Below, one piece after another: positions 8,160 to 10,586 of a DNA stretch of 10,586 nucleotides. Position 1 is the stretch's first letter, and each line of letters begins with the position of its first letter. A program made the position numbers and the translations under genes. Below the pieces are notes generated by a model. It was not told the origin of the DNA, did not search any database, and saw only the letters and a program-made list of their open reading frames with translations. Source of the DNA: Thermoplasmata archaeon (GTDB taxonomy: Archaea > Thermoplasmatota > Thermoplasmata > Thermoplasmatales > Thermoplasmataceae); NCBI GenBank assembly GCA_021845325.1, contig JAKBRR010000025.1, positions 1 to 10,586 of the forward strand, written 5' to 3'.

Positions 8160-8431
8160 TTCGAAATTCGTAAAAGTACAAGCCAATTAGCCATGCCATT
8201 TCAAAATAGGTGTTAAGGCAGTTTCGCTCTAGTTTAGTTAGCACACATTATGACCCATAGAATTGATTATGTCATTCTACCTCTTTTACAATTTCCTTCG
8301 TACTATGGCGACAAAATAAAATGGTAAGCAACAGACCACACTTTATGGGTTAATCACCCCGAGGAACAGTAAAATTGAGTTTGGTATGAATTGGAACCAG
8401 CAATATAATCCGAACCATTACGGAAATATTG
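8160..8431. other. Intergenic stretch between defence and metabolic regions
   Basis: No reading frame, RNA gene or repeat stands out on either strand. The T-rich run near 8280-8300 could help end GmrSD-like transcription but is not a clear terminator. The change from A/T-rich defence genes to the more G+C-rich metabolic genes falls within or just after this interval. Confidence 0.4.
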
Positions 8432-8440
8432 TTATAAATT
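8432..8440 (+). promoter_or_regulatory. TATA box of the dehydratase operon
   Basis: The run ttataaatt lies about 27-35 bases before the ATG at 8467. An archaeal start site 25 bases on would be near 8461, giving a leaderless or near-leaderless message. This makes the in-frame GTG at 8458 unlikely as a start. Confidence 0.6.
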
Positions 8441-8466
8441 AATTTACATCTTTTTACGTGGTCGTT

Positions 8467-9582
8467 ATGAAGATTTCCAAACTTGAGATTATAGCAAGAG
8501 ACAAGGTGAATCAGCCACTATATCCGTATGTAAAACCAACAGACTATTATCTGGGCATTCTGGGAGAAAAATCCCCAACAGAGGCTGCAATGATTAATAA
8601 TGTTGCAATTCTTAAGATGACGGCAGATGACGGTTCCAGTTCTTTTCTGAACACATCTTCCCTGGTGGCTGATTATGCCCTTACACTATTCAAGAAAATC
8701 GAAAACTGGGATGCTTCCGAGATCGGCATGGCCTGGGATTTTCTGTACCGTTATTCTCTACCTCTTGGCAGAGCCGGTGTTTCAATGCATGCAATAAGTG
8801 TAATCGATCTCATGATGTATGATCTTTACGCTAAGCACCTGAAAATTCCTGTCTATGATCTTCTGGGTGGAAGGACAAGGGATAAGATCAAGGCATACGC
8901 AAGCCATCTTCACCCCCTTCCACTGAAAGAATTGCAAAAGGAGGCACAGGAATATGTTGATGAAGGTTACACAGTGATGAAGATGCGTTTTATCTCGGGA
9001 CCCGCAGATCCTAACGCCATGGAGAAGAACGAGGAACTGGTCAAGGCGGTACGGGATCAGGTTGGATACAGTGTGGAACTTGCCGCAGATGCATGGATGT
9101 CATGGACATATAACTTTGCTGTGAGAATGCTCAAAAAGCTGGAAAAATATGATCTTGCCTGGGTTGAGGAACCGCTCCATCCCGATGATTTCGAAGGGTT
9201 CAAGACACTCACCAGGAATGTGGAAACACCCATATCTGCCGGGGAACACCATTATCATGTACACGATATGAAGAAGCTTCTTGATGCAGGCATAAGGATA
9301 CTCCAGCCAGATACAATGTGGACAGGCGGGCTTACAAGTATGAAGAAGATAGCAGGGCTTGCCGAGGCTTATGGTGCACAGGTCATCCCACATGCGGGAA
9401 ATGTATATAACTTGCATTTCATCATATCTGAACCACAGGCAGTCACCCCGCTTGCCGAATACCTCACCAAGTACAGGGAATGGATGGAACAGCACATGAC
9501 TGGAATTCCGCACCCGAAGAATGGATATATTACACTACCTGAAAAAGCAGGATTTGGAGTTGAATATGATAGAGGAAAATGA
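8467..9582 (+). CDS. Enolase-superfamily acid-sugar dehydratase, L-rhamnonate dehydratase-like
   Basis: The 371-residue product belongs to the mandelate racemase/muconate lactonizing enzyme group, with an N-terminal capping domain (~1-125) and a TIM barrel. Active-site elements are intact: Lys172-Met-Arg174 at the end of the second strand, metal ligands Asp208 (AADAWMSW), the Glu pair 234-235 (WVEEPL) and Glu260 (SAGEHHYH), and the Asp282 (LQPD) / His309 (IPHAG) dyad. The FISGPADPNAMEKNEELV phrase and GEHHYH resemble rhamnonate dehydratases, which convert L-rhamnonate to 2-keto-3-deoxy-L-rhamnonate; a related aldonate is possible. The ATG is chosen over the GTG three codons upstream because of the TATA box spacing. 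It shares a transcript with the overlapping downstream MBL-fold gene. It would act in the cytoplasm in a non-phosphorylative sugar-acid pathway, but no partner enzymes are in the window. Confidence 0.86.
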   Translation: MKISKLEIIARDKVNQPLYPYVKPTDYYLGILGEKSPTEAAMINNVAILKMTADDGSSSFLNTSSLVADYALTLFKKIENWDASEIGMAWDFLYRYSLPLGRAGVSMHAISVIDLMMYDLYAKHLKIPVYDLLGGRTRDKIKAYASHLHPLPLKELQKEAQEYVDEGYTVMKMRFISGPADPNAMEKNEELVKAVRDQVGYSVELAADAWMSWTYNFAVRMLKKLEKYDLAWVEEPLHPDDFEGFKTLTRNVETPISAGEHHYHVHDMKKLLDAGIRILQPDTMWTGGLTSMKKIAGLAEAYGAQVIPHAGNVYNLHFIISEPQAVTPLAEYLTKYREWMEQHMTGIPHPKNGYITLPEKAGFGVEYDRGK

Positions 9583-10333
9583 TAAGTTCACTGTAAACGT
9601 AATAAAGACAGGCGAATCCGAAGTACCAGCGCCTGAGGTCTACTGGATGGAAGGCTGGAACGAATGGGAAAAACTCTCATTCCATGCACTACTGTTGAGA
9701 AACGGGAAAACTAATTTCCTTATCAATACAGGGCTTCCGACCGATCTCAGTGAGAGGAATAAAGCGATGTTGGATTTTGGTGGTGAACGCTGCATCTTCA
9801 GGTCCTACGATATAACCAGGGAACTGAAACATCTCGGGGTGGAACCGCCAGAAGTTAATGGCATATCTTTCACCCCGCTTCAGGACTATACAACAGGGGG
9901 AATTCCACTGTTCCAGAATGCGAAAATATATATGGACAGGCGCGGATGGACAGAGGATATTGTTGCACCGCGTTTCCGGAAGCATCAGCCTAGGAACCTG
10001 TTCATTCCTCAGAAGAACCTGCAGTATCTGATGTTTGATGCATGGAACAGATTGGTGCTTTTCGACAGCCATATTTCATACAGCATACTTCCGGGTATCA
10101 ATGTTACCTGGGTGGGATGCCACCATCGCTCCTCACTGGCTTTCCAGATTTCAACCAGATCAGGCAATGTCATTTTCTCTGATTGCTCCTTCAAGAACAG
10201 GAATCTGGAAGAGAGCATACCAATAGGAATCGCTGAAAATACGTTAGAATGCCTTGACGCATATTCCAAATTCAGGGGAAAAGGCACATTTCTCTCTGCA
10301 TACGATCCGGAAATCGATGAGCTGGAGTTCTAG
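9566..10333 (+). CDS. Metallo-beta-lactamase-fold protein with a degenerate metal site
   Basis: The 255-residue product has an MBL/AHL-lactonase-like layout: an early FLINTGLPT strand-turn (51-59, canonical lIDTG), a helical insert with repeated aromatics, a HHRSS segment (186-190, canonical GHTPG) and SDCSF (205-209, canonical GD). The signature HxHxDH is replaced: SFTPLQDYTTGG (101-112) keeps Asp107 and the GG but has Pro, Gln and Tyr where His are expected, and the late HD is YD (SAYDPE, 245-250). It therefore probably cannot bind the usual two metals and may be a pseudoenzyme, a binding protein or a rewired hydrolase. The ATG at 9566, with GGAG eight or so bases upstream, overlaps the dehydratase by 17 bases; an ATG at 9521 would overlap by 62. 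Coupling suggests a role in the same sugar-acid pathway. Confidence 0.75.
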   Translation: MIEENDKFTVNVIKTGESEVPAPEVYWMEGWNEWEKLSFHALLLRNGKTNFLINTGLPTDLSERNKAMLDFGGERCIFRSYDITRELKHLGVEPPEVNGISFTPLQDYTTGGIPLFQNAKIYMDRRGWTEDIVAPRFRKHQPRNLFIPQKNLQYLMFDAWNRLVLFDSHISYSILPGINVTWVGCHHRSSLAFQISTRSGNVIFSDCSFKNRNLEESIPIGIAENTLECLDAYSKFRGKGTFLSAYDPEIDELEF

Positions 10334-10391
10334 TCAATACCTATAGGAAAATGTAATGTTTCTCGCATTTCTGTACATATCACGAAAAGAA

Positions 10392-10586
10392 TTATGATAC
10401 AGTTTCTATAGTTTCACCTCTACATTTCGTTTTTTCATATTCCGTTCCCCCCTCAATATCTTTGCAGTCTTCTCCCTTAGGGGACAGGATCGACCATTCC
10501 ATTTGGGGCTCACGGTGCTGTATTCCATTCGCTTTCGCTGCAGCCTGGAACTTTGCAGAGAGCATAACTTCACACCCCTCATCACC
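10392..10586 (-). CDS. Possible C-terminal fragment of a minus-strand gene entering from the right edge
   Basis: The minus-strand frame is open from the window edge for 64 codons to a TAA at 10392-10394. It reads GDEGCEVMLSAKFQAAAKAN at the edge, later QMEWSILSPKGEDC, and ends GETIETVS. The composition is protein-like and the gene would converge on the MBL-fold gene. No family is recognised. It could be a real truncated C-terminus or a chance open run in G+C-richer sequence. Confidence 0.3.
   Translation of the reverse strand, partial: GDEGCEVMLSAKFQAAAKANGIQHREPQMEWSILSPKGEDCKDIEGGTEYEKTKCRGETIETVS
10430..10435 (+). terminator. Possible T-run terminator after the MBL-fold gene
   Basis: Six consecutive T on the plus strand, about 100 bases after the MBL-fold stop, in a pyrimidine-rich context. 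Archaeal transcription commonly ends at such T-runs without a hairpin. It falls inside the convergent minus-strand open frame, so the assignment is tentative. Confidence 0.3.

Noticed and set aside
9100..9513. Minus-strand ORF of 137 codons
   Set aside because: It lies antisense to the intact dehydratase barrel and its peptide is Cys/Pro/His-rich with no recognisable motif: a shadow frame.
9689..10287. Two minus-strand ORFs antisense to the MBL-fold gene
   Set aside because: No family features, and they overlap a gene with a clear fold signature; shadows of a long coding frame.

Overview
The window looks archaeal, probably a Thermoplasmatales-type genome. Two plus-strand genes have A/T-rich TATA boxes (tttataaata at 6122-6131, ttataaatt at 8432-8440) about 25-35 bases before their start codons, with almost no leader and no bacterial -35/-10 pair. 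The right-hand genes are also of a sort common in sugar-oxidising acidophilic archaea. The taxonomic placement is inference; the promoter pattern is visible.

Layout. Bases 1-69 may hold the N-terminus of a minus-strand gene cut by the window edge. Bases 70-1072 have no intact gene; they carry a probable decayed IS110-type transposase fragment (672-961, plus) and an unexplained minus-strand open stretch (887-1072). Bases 1073-5475 hold a compact minus-strand operon of three intact genes, read right to left: an AbiV-family abortive-infection protein, a single-chain Type IIG restriction-modification enzyme (PD-(D/E)XK nuclease, N6-adenine methylase and target-recognition region), and a small protein with SAP-like helices, a zinc ribbon and two C-terminal membrane helices. 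The first two overlap by ATGA. A tiny basic ORF overlaps the AbiV start by GTGA. Bases 5476-6161 are a divergent intergenic region with decayed or tiny reading frames. Bases 6162-8159 hold a plus-strand GmrSD-like (DUF262 + DUF1524) Type IV-style restriction protein with its own TATA box. Bases 8467-10333 hold two overlapping plus-strand metabolic genes: an enolase-superfamily acid-sugar dehydratase resembling L-rhamnonate dehydratase, and a metallo-beta-lactamase-fold protein that has lost most metal ligands. A minus-strand reading frame runs off the right edge (10392-10586).

Interpretation. The left 8 kb is a defence island flanked by transposon debris and is A/T-rich (17 G+C in 60 bases at 6901-6960). 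The dehydratase gene is far richer (30 in 60 at 9181-9240) and probably represents the host background. Modification and cleavage of unmodified DNA (Type IIG), attack on modified DNA (GmrSD-like) and abortive infection (AbiV, perhaps with the membrane protein) would be complementary layers. The candidate new system is the coupled AbiV / Type IIG / SAP-zinc-ribbon-2TM operon: the first two families are known, while the third protein and the three-part combination are not something I recognise.
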